Of a stretch of 64,000 nt of DNA, positions 1 through 13,548 are shown one piece after another. The stretch covers positions 744,001 to 808,000 of the forward strand of contig NZ_CP151657.1 of the NCBI RefSeq assembly GCF_038405225.1, in the 5' to 3' direction. The notes beneath the pieces are model-generated. The model was given only the letters and a program-made list of their open reading frames with translations, made no database searches and was not told where the DNA came from. The first letter of the stretch is position 1, and every line of letters begins with the position of its first letter. The translations under genes and the position numbers were made by a program. The DNA is from Arthrobacter citreus (GTDB taxonomy: Bacteria; Actinomycetota; Actinomycetes; Actinomycetales; Micrococcaceae).

Positions 1-4
1 TTGG

Positions 5-625
5 ATGACCGATGAAGCGGCCCGCAAAACTGCAGCCTGGAACCAGATGCGCACCGTGTACCGTGCCCACCTTTCCGGTCATGCCCTCGCCGTGCTCTTC
101 CGCACCATCGGCATTCCGGCGGCGGCGCCGCAGCCGGCCCGCGCGGCCTTGCGGGTGGACATGCTGAGCGCCGCGGAAGCTGCTGAACTTGCAGGCCAGT
201 CGGTCCGCCCGGCTCTGGTCCTGGGGTCCGTGGCAGATGCGGACGCGCCTGCGATCCTGGCCCAAGCCGGCATACCGTTCCGGGAGGAACCGTACGTCGT
301 TGAAAACCCGGATGCTCTCAAGGAACTGCTGCAGTCCCTGGACATTGAGTGGTTCGGAAGGTGGCGGCCGGGGCAGCCGCGGACTTTGCTGGAGGACCTG
401 CTGCTCGGAGCAGCCTTCGGACAGTGGAGTTCACTGCGTATCATCCGCGATGAAGGGACCGAATGGTCTCCCCTTGCTGGGGTGGGCCCCGTGCCCGTTG
501 AGGGACCTTCAGTGTTCTGGGCTCTGCACCATGTGGCGGAACTGGCCGGGCCGGAGGGAACCGGGAAGGAAAATGACGAATCCCAGCACCTGACGCTCAT
601 TTACCCCGCGCTCCAAGACCGATGA
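5..625 (+). CDS. hypothetical protein, possibly 5'-partial
   Basis: I do not recognise a family. 206 residues are read from the ATG at 5, but the frame is still open at the window edge, so the true start may lie upstream. The product looks soluble: alanine- and leucine-rich, with no signal peptide and no membrane segment. A stretch around residues 67-90 (ALVLGSVADADAPAILAQAG) could be a beta-alpha unit, but no catalytic motif follows. It ends about 70 nt before leuB, which has its own promoter-like hexamer, so co-transcription is possible but not needed. The biased third-position GC and the lack of a competing frame support real coding. Confidence 0.6.
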   Translation: MTDEAARKTAAWNQMRTVYRAHLSGHALAVLFRTIGIPAAAPQPARAALRVDMLSAAEAAELAGQSVRPALVLGSVADADAPAILAQAGIPFREEPYVVENPDALKELLQSLDIEWFGRWRPGQPRTLLEDLLLGAAFGQWSSLRIIRDEGTEWSPLAGVGPVPVEGPSVFWALHHVAELAGPEGTGKENDESQHLTLIYPALQDR

Positions 626-682
626 TGTCCAGCAACTAGTCCAACATGTGGGACGGGTTGCCCGGGATGTGGACGCTTTTCC

Positions 683-688
683 TAGACT
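683..688 (+). promoter_or_regulatory. -10 hexamer of leuB (leaderless type)
   Basis: TAGACT matches the actinobacterial TANNNT -10 element and lies exactly 6 nt before the leuB ATG, which puts the expected transcription start on the start codon. The only -35-like match, TTGCCC at 658-663, is 19 nt away and weak. No Shine-Dalgarno sequence is present. Confidence 0.5.
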
Positions 689-694
689 GTCGAT

Positions 695-1756
695 ATGAGC
701 GAACAGCCCACCCCCATTTCCCTGGCCGTCATTCCCGGCGACGGCATCGGCCCCGAAGTCACGGCAGAGGCCGTCAAGGTGCTGCTTGCCGTCACCCGGG
801 ACAGCCCGGTCCGGTTTGACCTCACCGAGTACCCGCTGGGCGCCGAGCACTGGCTGGCCACGGGCGAAACCCTGCCGGACGAGACGCTGGAGGCGCTCAA
901 AGGCCATGACGCCATCCTTTTCGGCGCCGTGGGTGCCGCTCCGGAGGACACCAGCATTCCGTCAGGCCTAATCGAGCGGGAAATGCTGCTGAAGCTGCGC
1001 TTCAGCCTCGACCACTTCGTGAATCTCCGCCCGTCCCGGCTGTACCCCGGCATCGGCAGTCCGCTTGCCAACCCGGGAACCGTTGATTTCCTCGTCGTCC
1101 GGGAAGGCACCGAGGGCCCGTACACCGGAAACGGCGGCGTGCTCCGCGAGGGCACACCGCAGGAAGTGGCCACCGAGGTGTCCCTTAACACCGCACACGG
1201 CGTGGAGCGCGTGGTGCGCGATGCCTTCCGCCGCGCCAATGACCGGCCGCGCAAGAAGCTCACCCTGGTTCACAAGCACAATGTGCTGGTCTACGCCGGC
1301 CGGCTGTGGAAGCGCACGGTGGAACGCGTCGCCGTCGAATTCCCCGAAGTCACCCACGACTACCTGCACGTGGACGCCGCCATGATTTTCATGGTGACCG
1401 ACCCCGCCCGGTTTGACGTGATTGTCACAGACAACCTGTTCGGCGACATCATCACCGACCTCGCCGCCGCGGTCACCGGCGGGATCGGCCTCGCCGCCTC
1501 CGGCAACCTCAATATGGACGGCACCTACCCCTCCATGTTTGAACCGGTGCACGGCTCGGCCCCCGACATCGCGGGCCAGCAGAAGGCGGACCCCACCGCA
1601 GCCATCCTCTCCGCGGCTCTGATGCTCCGCCACCTGGGCCTCGAGAAAGAGGCGGCACGGGTGGAGGAAGCGGTGGAAGCCGACGTCGCCACACGGTCGG
1701 GAAGCCCGCGGACGACGGCGGAGATAGGCAATGCGATAACCACGGCCGTGTCATAA
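695..1756 (+). CDS. leuB: 3-isopropylmalate dehydrogenase
   Basis: Catalyses NAD-dependent oxidative decarboxylation of 3-isopropylmalate to 2-oxoisocaproate in leucine biosynthesis; cytoplasmic. At 353 residues it has the family's normal length. Visible motifs are the N-terminal [24 protein letters not shown] near residue 131, the metal-binding [14 protein letters not shown] region, and [13 protein letters not shown] near the C-terminus. The ATG at 695 has no Shine-Dalgarno sequence but follows TAGACT by 6 nt, suggesting a leaderless mRNA. The next gene, ilvE, catalyses the following transamination step. leuC and leuD lie some 25 kb away in this window, so the pathway is split between loci. 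Confidence 0.95.
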   Translation: MSEQPTPISLAVIPGDGIGPEVTAEAVKVLLAVTRDSPVRFDLTEYPLGAEHWLATGETLPDETLEALKGHDAILFGAVGAAPEDTSIPSGLIEREMLLKLRFSLDHFVNLRPSRLYPGIGSPLANPGTVDFLVVREGTEGPYTGNGGVLREGTPQEVATEVSLNTAHGVERVVRDAFRRANDRPRKKLTLVHKHNVLVYAGRLWKRTVERVAVEFPEVTHDYLHVDAAMIFMVTDPARFDVIVTDNLFGDIITDLAAAVTGGIGLAASGNLNMDGTYPSMFEPVHGSAPDIAGQQKADPTAAILSAALMLRHLGLEKEAARVEEAVEADVATRSGSPRTTAEIGNAITTAVS

Positions 1757-1817
1757 GCTCGGGAAGTACCAATAACCATTTCGTCGGGCGGCCGCGCCGT
1801 CCACCGTGGAGGAAACA

Positions 1818-2924
1818 ATGTCAGTCAGTGCTCTGGAATTTACCCAGGAGCTTTCCGCCCATCCGAAGCCGGCCGAGGAGCGTGCGGCCATTCTGGCCAA
1901 CCCCGGATTCGGTGACTACTTCACGGACCACACCGCGGTCATCGATTACAAAGCCAATGACGCGGGTGTCGGTGTCTGGCAGAACGCCCGGATTGAACCA
2001 TACGGACCCATCGCCATGGATCCGGCCGCCGCAGTGCTTCACTACGGCCAGGAAATTTTCGAAGGACTCAAGGCGTACCGGCATGCTGACGGCTCGGTGT
2101 GGAGCTTCCGGCCCGAGGCCAACGCAGCCCGCCTGAACCTCTCCGCCCGCCGCCTTGCGCTGCCGGAGCTGCCCGAAGAGCTGTTCCTGGAATCCCTGCG
2201 CCAGCTGGTGGCGCTGGATCAGGACTGGATCCCGGAGGGCGACGGCGCTGCCCTGTACCTGCGGCCGTTCATGATCGCCACCGAGGCCTTCCTGGGGGTC
2301 CGCCCATCCCGTGAGGTGTCCTACCGCGTGATTGCTTCCCCGGCCGGCAACTACTTTGGCGGGGAACTGAAGCCGGTGTCCATCTGGCTTTCCACCAGGT
2401 ATGCCCGCGCCGGTATTGGCGGCACCGGTGAAGCCAAGTGCGGCGGCAACTACGCCGCATCGCTGATCGCCCAGATGGAAGGCGAGGCACACGGGTGCAA
2501 GCAGGTCCTGTTCCTGGACGAGGCCAATGACAACGCCGTGGAAGAGCTCGGCGGCATGAACGTGTTCTTCGTCTTCAAGGACGGCACTCTGGTGACTCCG
2601 GCGCTGTCCGGCACGATCCTGCACGGCATTACCCGTTCCTCCGTCCTGCAGCTTGGACGGGACCGCGGCCTGAACGTCCAGGAACGCAAGATCACCCTGG
2701 ACGAATGGCGCGACGGCGTAGCCTCCGGCGACATTACCGAGGTGTTTGCCTGCGGCACTGCCGCTGTCATCACGCCCGTCGGTGAACTGAAGACGGAAAC
2801 CGAATCCATCGGATCCGCGGACGCGGTTGCCGGCCCGGTCACCATGTCCATCCGTGAGCAGCTGCTCGGGATCCAGACCGGAACGGTCGAGGATACCCAC
2901 GGCTGGCTCACGCGCCTGGTCTAA
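1818..2924 (+). CDS. ilvE: branched-chain amino acid aminotransferase
   Basis: PLP-dependent class IV aminotransferase making leucine, isoleucine and valine from their 2-oxo acids with glutamate. The 368-residue length is typical of the BCAT type found in actinobacteria. The Schiff-base lysine is K207 in GEAKCGGNYAAS; GQEIFEGLKAYR and FACGTAAVITPVGEL are further family signatures. I place the start at ATG 1818 because GGAGGA (1808-1813) is at good distance; a GTG at 1806 is in frame but lies within the ribosome site region. It follows leuB by 61 nt and precedes the MBL-fold gene by 8 nt, so the latter two are probably co-transcribed. Confidence 0.95.
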   Translation: MSVSALEFTQELSAHPKPAEERAAILANPGFGDYFTDHTAVIDYKANDAGVGVWQNARIEPYGPIAMDPAAAVLHYGQEIFEGLKAYRHADGSVWSFRPEANAARLNLSARRLALPELPEELFLESLRQLVALDQDWIPEGDGAALYLRPFMIATEAFLGVRPSREVSYRVIASPAGNYFGGELKPVSIWLSTRYARAGIGGTGEAKCGGNYAASLIAQMEGEAHGCKQVLFLDEANDNAVEELGGMNVFFVFKDGTLVTPALSGTILHGITRSSVLQLGRDRGLNVQERKITLDEWRDGVASGDITEVFACGTAAVITPVGELKTETESIGSADAVAGPVTMSIREQLLGIQTGTVEDTHGWLTRLV

Positions 2925-2932
2925 CCAACGAA

Positions 2933-3721
2933 ATGAGCCCGATGTCCACCACCGCACTGATCCGAAGCAGCCCGCTGACCCGCTTTGCCCTGGCGCCGAA
3001 CCCCGGTCCCATGAGCCTGGACGGGACCAACAGCTATGTCATCGCCGCAAACGGATCCGAAAGTGTGGCGGTGGTGGACCCGGGCCCACTGGATGAGGGC
3101 CACCTGCAGCTGCTGGCCTCCGCCGGTGCAGTGGACGTCATTCTGATTACCCACCGCCACGCGGACCATACCGAGGCCAGTCACCGGTTCGCGGAGATAA
3201 CGGGTGCCTCCGTGCGTGCACTGGATCCTGCATACTGCGTCAACGGTGCGCCGCTGCGGGACGGTGAGGAGATCAAGGCCGGGGGAGTGGCTATCCGCGT
3301 GGTGGCCACCCCCGGGCACACCTCGGATTCAGTCTGTTTCCATTTGCCCGCGGATGGGTCCGGAGGATCGGTGCTGACCGGAGACACCATTCTGGGGCGC
3401 GGCACCACCGTGCTGGACTTTCCAGACGGAACGCTGGGAGAGTACCTCGCCAGCCTGGAGCGGCTGGCGAGACTGGGGCACGCAACAGTGTTGCCCGCGC
3501 ATGGCCCCGTGCTCTCGGATCTCAGCTCCGTGGTCCTGACCTACCGCGACCATCGGGAGGAACGGCTGGAGCAGATCCGCGCCGCCGTGGCGGAGGCGGG
3601 ACCGGACGCCACCGTGTCCCGCGTTGCGGACCTTGTCTATGCGGACGTGCCGGCGAATGTCCGGGCAGCGGCCGAGCTCTCGGTGGCAGCGCAGCTTCAC
3701 TACCTAAGGAAAGCTGTGTGA
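2933..3721 (+). CDS. metallo-beta-lactamase-fold hydrolase
   Basis: Zinc-dependent MBL-fold hydrolase of unknown substrate. The metal-binding motif HRHADH occupies residues 74-79, and further ligands are supplied by the TPGHTSDS segment (about residue 125), by LTGDTIL and by LPAHGP. The overall pattern resembles the glyoxalase II / LACTB2-like branch that actinobacteria often encode next to housekeeping genes. There is no signal peptide, so it should be cytoplasmic. ATG 2933 lies 8 nt after the ilvE stop; a second ATG at 2942 is possible. The stop at 3719-3721 is followed by the rrn promoter region. Substrate identity cannot be inferred from sequence alone. Confidence 0.85.
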   Translation: MSPMSTTALIRSSPLTRFALAPNPGPMSLDGTNSYVIAANGSESVAVVDPGPLDEGHLQLLASAGAVDVILITHRHADHTEASHRFAEITGASVRALDPAYCVNGAPLRDGEEIKAGGVAIRVVATPGHTSDSVCFHLPADGSGGSVLTGDTILGRGTTVLDFPDGTLGEYLASLERLARLGHATVLPAHGPVLSDLSSVVLTYRDHREERLEQIRAAVAEAGPDATVSRVADLVYADVPANVRAAAELSVAAQLHYLRKAV

Positions 3722-3851
3722 GCACTTCCACCGCGGAAGGGCTTGCGGGACTGCGCTGGGCAGTTGCAGACTGGATATGTCCGTTTTTCGAGGTCTAAGG
3801 GGAGCGTGGAAACGGTTTGGCGTGAAGTGCAGGAGGTCACTCTGCTGCGGT

Positions 3852-3880
3852 TTGCGCGGACCGCCGGGGCTGTGTAAAGT
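3852..3880 (+). promoter_or_regulatory. candidate rrn promoter P1
   Basis: TTGCGC (3852-3857), a 17-nt spacer and TAAAGT (3875-3880). The geometry is ideal and the -10 is of the TANNNT type. It lies about 440 nt before 16S rRNA. Confidence 0.55.
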
Positions 3881-4046
3881 TGAGTGAGTTGCCCCGGTGA
3901 GCGCCTGACAGACACTGCGAAGTGTATCTGCAAGTGAGACTCCCGGAAACGGCGGCAAAACCCCAACACACAGCAACGGAGAATATCCGGAAGCTTCGTG
4001 ACGGGTCCAGCCGGACGAAATATCAAATATCGGGAATTATCCCGAA

Positions 4047-4075
4047 TTGCTAAAACCGGCCGGATGAAATAGAAT
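4047..4075 (+). promoter_or_regulatory. candidate rrn promoter P2
   Basis: TTGCTA (4047-4052), a 17-nt spacer and TAGAAT (4070-4075), set in AT-rich DNA about 240 nt before 16S rRNA and just ahead of the conserved leader element. This is the stronger of the two rrn promoter candidates. Confidence 0.6.
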
Positions 4076-4318
4076 AAAGAAACACTGCAGCGAAGAGAAA
4101 AGAAAAACAAACCATTGTTTTTCCGAGTATTTCGGATGCATCTGTTGTTTGAGAACTCAATAGTGTGCCAAGTTTATTGATACCAATTATTTTAATTGGT
4201 TGAACTGGCTGTTACCGCCCACCCCGTGGGTATGGGACGGCTTTTTTAGCTGGTTTCGAATTTAGTGCAGGACCGTGCAGCCAATTTTCCTTGGCTCCGG
4301 TGCTGTGTCTGTAACACA

Positions 4319-9550
<5,232 letters not shown>

Positions 9551-9617
9551 ACCACAATCTGGGCAGGAAACGACTTCAAACGTTCCCGCCAAATAAGGGT
9601 TGTGTTAGATCATGTGC

Positions 9618-9640
9618 TGCTTGCGTCCACTATGTGGTTC
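9618..9640 (+). repeat. 3' arm of 23S rRNA processing stem
   Basis: Complementary to 6243-6265 along its whole length. It lies in the 23S-5S spacer, so cleavage here would separate 23S from 5S precursor. Confidence 0.8.
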
Positions 9641-9840
9641 CCGGATAACAAACCCGTGTGGTTTGTCACTCCTGGAACCGGCACCACCACACCCTTGCGG
9701 GTTCTGGTGTGTCGTATAATTACAGTTATAACTTCGCTTTGAAACACTCAATGTTGTTATTGGTTTTGTGTGTTTTGTTGTGACCATTGTTTTCCCCTCA
9801 CCCGGGATGTTTTTTGTTCCTGGGTGGTGTGGGTGGAAGG

Positions 9841-9959
9841 GTTACGGCGGTCATAGCGTGGGGGAAACGCCCGGTCCCATTCCGAACCCGGAAGCTAAGA
9901 CCCACAGCGCCGATGGTACTGCATCCGGGAGGATGTGGGAGAGTAGGTCACCGCCGGAC
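9841..9959 (+). rRNA. rrf: 5S ribosomal RNA
   Basis: Begins GTTACGGCGGTCATAGCG and ends GGTCACCGCCGGAC, the two pairing to form helix I. The internal CCCGGTCCCATTCCGAAC is the conserved loop B/C region. It is about 119 nt, the usual size. It lies about 290 nt after 23S rRNA and 18 nt before the terminator. Confidence 0.95.
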
Positions 9960-9976
9960 AATATTTCGGTTGAGAG

Positions 9977-10010
9977 AGTAAGGCCCGCACCAGTTGGTGC
10001 GGGCCTTACT
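9977..10010 (+). terminator. rrn operon terminator
   Basis: A perfect inverted repeat of 15-bp arms (AGTAAGGCCCGCACC / GGTGCGGGCCTTACT) with a 4-nt loop, followed by TGTTT. It lies directly after 5S rRNA. Confidence 0.92.
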
Positions 10011-10092
10011 TGTTTAACCAGCGCTCTTTGGTTTGCCGAGACGGGAAGCTGGTCAATCGTGCTAAGACTGGCTTAAGAGTTTTTGTGATGTT

Positions 10093-10293
10093 TTAGCTCT
10101 GGTCCAGCCAGCACTGCAGACAAAATACTGAGTCGTCCTCCGGGCACACCTCATGGAACGGAAACCGCTGTTCAAGCGCTGAATCGATGACCATGGTGCC
10201 AACAAACCGGCTGGCCAGCCTTCCTTCACCGTGCCGGGTGGGGCGACCGCCGGAGCCACCGAGAGCTATCTCGGAGTATCCATCGGCAGCCAC
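10093..10293 (-). CDS. small HxxC/CxxC protein, unrecognised
   Basis: A 66-residue product that I cannot assign to a family. It ends in a cysteine-rich segment with H47, C50, C58 and C61 spaced HxxC-x7-CxxC, compatible with one zinc site; the rest is a Gly/Arg-rich head and a short hydrophobic stretch. Codon choice is actinobacterial with GC-rich third positions. The GTG start at 10293 has no ribosome site, but a very good promoter (TTGACT, 17 nt, TAGATA) puts the expected transcription start on the GTG itself, supporting a leaderless message. It is convergent with the rrn terminator and divergent from the ATP-grasp gene. Confidence 0.55.
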   Translation of the reverse strand: MAADGYSEIALGGSGGRPTRHGEGRLASRFVGTMVIDSALEQRFPFHEVCPEDDSVFCLQCWLDQS

Positions 10294-10299
10294 TGATAT

Positions 10300-10328
10300 T
10301 ATCTAACAAACCCCAATTTAGGAGTCAA
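10300..10328 (-). promoter_or_regulatory. promoter of the small HxxC/CxxC protein
   Basis: On the minus strand TTGACT (10323-10328), a 17-nt spacer and TAGATA (10300-10305), then exactly 6 nt to the GTG start. The -35 sits inside the ribosome-binding region of the divergent ATP-grasp gene, so the two genes may interfere with each other. Confidence 0.65.
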
Positions 10329-10331
10329 TGC

Positions 10332-11759
10332 GTGACTGTTGCCTGGCCGGATCACTTTCCAGCGCGTTTGATGGGGCGCTCTCTCGGAAGCAGCGGCCTG
10401 TCGAGTTATGCAATCGCGCTCGAAGCTTGGAGACGGGGACTCGAAGTTACATTCACTTCGAAAGACCTTCAGGTCTACACAATTAGTGATGGACAGCGGA
10501 GTGTTGAATTTAACTTCTCCCGTCCGGACTCGATTACGCGGCGAGAAGACTACACCCGATTGGATCGAAAATCGGAGACACTAGCATTACTTCGAGAAGA
10601 GGGGATTCCCGCTCCGCGAGGATATCTTCTGGACCCGAAGGAAACCTCTGACGAAATACTCAAGACAATTTCTGACGAGATTGGGTTCCCCATTGTACTC
10701 AAACCTGACACGGGTTCCATGGGCCAAGGTGTCCTCATTGGGTTGATGGACTGGGCGGAGCTCAAAGCGGGATACGACCATCTCGTCAAGGACCTGAAAG
10801 CGCGACGTGTCATCCTAGAGAAGCATCATGAAGGCGAGGACTACAGGGTCCTCGTTGTGGGTGAGCGACTTGTCGGCGCTGTCAGAAGGATTCCCGCGCA
10901 CGTCCTTGGCGACGGTGTCTCCACCATAGGTGAGCTCATTGAAGCTAAGAACCTATCAAGGCGGCGGAATCCGTTCTTAGGATCCGGCCTAATCAAGGTC
11001 GATTTCGAGGTGACCAAGTGCCTGGAAGCGCAGAACCTCCAGCTTGGTGACAAGCCACCTCGGGGAGCGCACGTGCTTCTTCGTCGTGTTGCTAATGCTT
11101 CTGCTGGCGGCGATGTGTTCGATGTTACTGATGAACTGCCAGATGAAATCAAAACCGCAGCGGTGCAAGCCGTGAAGAAGCTCCCCGGCATTCTGATTGC
11201 TGGAGTTGATGTGTTGTACAAAACTGGCCAACCCGCTACGCCTGATAACTATGTTGTGATTGAAATCAATTCACGTCCCCAAATCGGGGTCAACATGTAC
11301 CCATCCTCCGGGCGTGGCCGCGATGCTCCGCTTGTAATTATCGACACCCTTTTTCCCGGTATCCGGCGGTCAAGCTCTCCGCAGATTAAGTCGATTCGTT
11401 TCAACGAGAAAGCAGTCAAATCCGCCATACTGTCCGGCGTGGCTTCCAAGGTAACCCTGCCCGTTCTTGCGCCTCACCTATACCCTTATCGCAGCAAGTT
11501 CAGGTACGAGGCGCCGGGCGCTGCGGTGGACTTAGGCCCATTCGCAAGTCGTACTTTGCAGAAAATTGCGCGTCTGAGCGGAGTCGCTGGAAGCATCAGC
11601 TTTACCAAGAATGGTGATATGGAGTTGATGGTCGCAGCCGAGAGCAGGATGGCTGCTCAGCCGCTGGTCCGGAAGGTGAGCCAACTATGCGGACTCGACC
11701 CGACGGATGAGGACCCATGGCGCGGGACGGTTACTGCTGGTTTCATCGTTGCGCGCTAG
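10332..11759 (+). CDS. cyanophycin-synthetase-like ATP-grasp ligase
   Basis: ATP-grasp carboxylate-amine ligase related to the central domain of cyanophycin synthetase (CphA). Residues about 80-340 carry KSETLALLREEGIPAPRG, the ATP-binding FPIVLKPDTGSMGQGV, GEDYRVLVVGERLVGA followed by PAHVLGDGVSTIGELIE (very CphA-like), and the metal-binding VIEINSRPQIG. It lacks the Mur-ligase half of CphA, so it should not polymerise cyanophycin alone. The tail (about residues 390-455, RTLQKIARLSGVAGS then NGDMELMVAAE) resembles an acylphosphatase fold, an inference only. GTG 10332 is chosen because TAGGAG precedes it by about 7 nt; the ATG at 10328 is out of frame. Codon use is more AT-rich than in housekeeping neighbours. 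Confidence 0.75.
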   Translation: MTVAWPDHFPARLMGRSLGSSGLSSYAIALEAWRRGLEVTFTSKDLQVYTISDGQRSVEFNFSRPDSITRREDYTRLDRKSETLALLREEGIPAPRGYLLDPKETSDEILKTISDEIGFPIVLKPDTGSMGQGVLIGLMDWAELKAGYDHLVKDLKARRVILEKHHEGEDYRVLVVGERLVGAVRRIPAHVLGDGVSTIGELIEAKNLSRRRNPFLGSGLIKVDFEVTKCLEAQNLQLGDKPPRGAHVLLRRVANASAGGDVFDVTDELPDEIKTAAVQAVKKLPGILIAGVDVLYKTGQPATPDNYVVIEINSRPQIGVNMYPSSGRGRDAPLVIIDTLFPGIRRSSSPQIKSIRFNEKAVKSAILSGVASKVTLPVLAPHLYPYRSKFRYEAPGAAVDLGPFASRTLQKIARLSGVAGSISFTKNGDMELMVAAESRMAAQPLVRKVSQLCGLDPTDEDPWRGTVTAGFIVAR

Positions 11760-11873
11760 CAAGATCGCAGGCGTACTGACTTGATAGCCTCATTCATGGC
11801 CGGTGCGGAGCACCTAATGCGCCTGCAGTATGCCTCTCGCAGTGATCAGGAGCGGCGCGCTGACTGAGGGCGC

Positions 11874-12623
11874 TTACAGTGCTTGTTCCTCAAGTACCTT
11901 CAGCGCCTCTTGTTTCATCCATAAATAAGCCTCATCCACGTAGTGATAGGGTGCAGGTCCCCATTTGTGCTTCTCGCTGGAGACTGCCAACTCACTGGGA
12001 ATTGTGCTGGTTCGCACACCTCTTTTTCGCAGAAATGCGTAGTACCGCGTATACCGGGTGTTCGCAGTGTCAGCGTCAATGTTTCGGTAACGAGGTACAG
12101 GTGCTCCGGTGTCAGTTACATCCGTCCACGGCGCCTCGAAGAGTAGTGTGCGATCGAAGATCCCTGCCAGCTTGAGCTTTCTGATGAACTTATCGGCAGC
12201 TAGCTTCCACAGAGCGTAGTGCTCGTCCGTGCCAAATCTGATGGTCACGGCACCACCCGGGATCGTCTTCGTGAGGCCCGTTTTGGAGAGCTCTACCGAT
12301 TTGGTGATGTAACGCTTACCTGGAACTCGGTACACGCCGAGGCGTTCACTGAGGATGTCGAAAAGAAAGAGATCCGTGGTTGGACCCTGGTCGATTATCA
12401 AGGGATGCAGCGACGAGTGGAGATCGCCCTTAACTGACCGATGCTGGAAATTGGTCGTCAAAACGTCGGTATTTATATTGATGAGTGGTGCTGACGCCGC
12501 ACTGATAAGTGACTGTCGCGCCACGTATTGAACCAGGCCATGCTCATCTTTCATATGCTCGAACGCATCCCTGGTAACACATCCACCGTAAACAAAAATC
12601 CGGGCCAAACTTCCTACCTTCAT
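11874..12623 (-). CDS. DUF6270 family protein (SGNH-like)
   Basis: 249 residues starting IFVYGGCVTRDAFE, the hallmark N-terminus of DUF6270 (usually GSCVSRD), proteins common in capsule and polysaccharide loci and thought to be SGNH-hydrolase-like. Note that the usual GSC serine is a glycine here (GGC), which would matter if that serine were the nucleophile. A C-terminal HYVDEAYLWMKQEAL segment is also family-like. No signal peptide is apparent. It converges with the ATP-grasp gene across a 114-nt gap and is divergent from the FAH-family gene. Biochemical activity is not established for the family as far as I know, so the role is inferred from neighbourhood only. Confidence 0.7.
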   Translation of the reverse strand: MKVGSLARIFVYGGCVTRDAFEHMKDEHGLVQYVARQSLISAASAPLININTDVLTTNFQHRSVKGDLHSSLHPLIIDQGPTTDLFLFDILSERLGVYRVPGKRYITKSVELSKTGLTKTIPGGAVTIRFGTDEHYALWKLAADKFIRKLKLAGIFDRTLLFEAPWTDVTDTGAPVPRYRNIDADTANTRYTRYYAFLRKRGVRTSTIPSELAVSSEKHKWGPAPYHYVDEAYLWMKQEALKVLEEQAL

Positions 12624-12760
12624 CCAAATGTGGCCCGTGCCTGTTTGCTGTTCTGTGCGGGCTGCTATCTCAAGCTTTGATCATATCCGATAGCCCAAGT
12701 CGCTTTACCTTGCCAACTTTCTCCAGCGTTTGCACGATCGCCATCGACTCTGAACTCCAC

Positions 12761-12766
12761 TACGCT
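12761..12766 (+). promoter_or_regulatory. -10 hexamer of the FAH-family gene
   Basis: TACGCT (TANNNT) ends 6 nt before ATG 12773. The GAGGG between them abuts the ATG and is too close to act as a Shine-Dalgarno site, so a leaderless start is favoured. Confidence 0.4.
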
Positions 12767-12772
12767 TGAGGG

Positions 12773-13546
12773 ATGCGTATTGCTCGATTTGTACAAGACA
12801 GTGACCCAGCGTTCGGCGTCGTCGACGGCGACGAAGGCCATGAGGAAATAGCCGTCATCAAGGGTGACCCCTTTTTCTCCGGCGTCCAGCTGACGGGGGA
12901 GCGCCACAAGCTCGAGGATGTGCGCCTCCTGGCACCGATCATTCCCCGCAGCAAGGTGGTGGGCATTGGCCGCAACTATGCTGATCACGCCAGCGAGCTC
13001 GGCAACGAGGTGCCGCCGGCCCCGCTGATGTTCCTCAAGCCCAATACCTCTGTCATTGGCCCGAACGATCCCATCGTCCTGCCCTCCTTCTCTGACGAGG
13101 TGTCCTACGAGGCTGAGCTCGCCGTCGTCATCGGCCGCATCTGCAAGGACGTGCCGCTGGACCGCGTGGACGAGGTCATCTTCGGCTACACCTGCGCCAA
13201 CGACCTGACTGCACGTGACGCCCAGCGCACCGACAACCAGTGGGCCCGGGCCAAGGGCTTCGACACGTCCTGCCCGCTCGGTCCGTGGATCGAGACCGAG
13301 CTGGACACGGATGACCTCGCCATCCGCGGCTACCTCAACGGCCAGCTGGTCCAGGACGGCAACACCGGGGACATGATCTGGGGCGTCAAGGAACTGGTGT
13401 CCTATGTGTCCCAGGCTTTCACGCTGCTGCCGGGCGACGTTATTCTTACCGGTACGCCTGCGGGCGTGGGTCTCATCTCCGACGGCGAGCGGTATGAGGT
13501 CGATATCGAGGGCATTGGCCGCCTCATGAATACGGCCCGCAGCTAG
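12773..13546 (+). CDS. fumarylacetoacetate hydrolase family protein
   Basis: FAH-superfamily enzyme, probably a hydrolase or oxaloacetate-decarboxylase-like C-C lyase acting on a 2,4-dioxo or acylpyruvate acid. The catalytic domain from about residue 60 shows VVGIGRNYADHASELG, the metal ligands in SYEAELAVVIG, the NDLTARDAQ segment and TGTPAGVG. The length of 257 residues fits the short bacterial branch with a small N-terminal domain. The neighbours (a membrane protein 2 nt downstream, then gltX) say nothing about the substrate; this gene commonly precedes gltX in Arthrobacter-type genomes. Start choice is the first ATG, preceded by a leaderless-type hexamer. Confidence 0.88.
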   Translation: MRIARFVQDSDPAFGVVDGDEGHEEIAVIKGDPFFSGVQLTGERHKLEDVRLLAPIIPRSKVVGIGRNYADHASELGNEVPPAPLMFLKPNTSVIGPNDPIVLPSFSDEVSYEAELAVVIGRICKDVPLDRVDEVIFGYTCANDLTARDAQRTDNQWARAKGFDTSCPLGPWIETELDTDDLAIRGYLNGQLVQDGNTGDMIWGVKELVSYVSQAFTLLPGDVILTGTPAGVGLISDGERYEVDIEGIGRLMNTARS

Positions 13547-13548
13547 GC

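Larger units (their letters stand above)
3722..4318 (+). promoter_or_regulatory. rrn upstream region and 5' leader
   Basis: About 600 bases without a gene between the MBL-fold CDS and 16S rRNA. It holds two sigma-70-type promoter candidates (listed separately) and, at 4144-4165, a leader element starting GTTGTTTGAGAACT. The same element recurs before 23S rRNA at 6234-6255, as expected for antitermination or processing signals of actinobacterial rrn leaders. Composition turns AT-rich after about 3950, unlike the flanking CDS. Confidence 0.8.
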
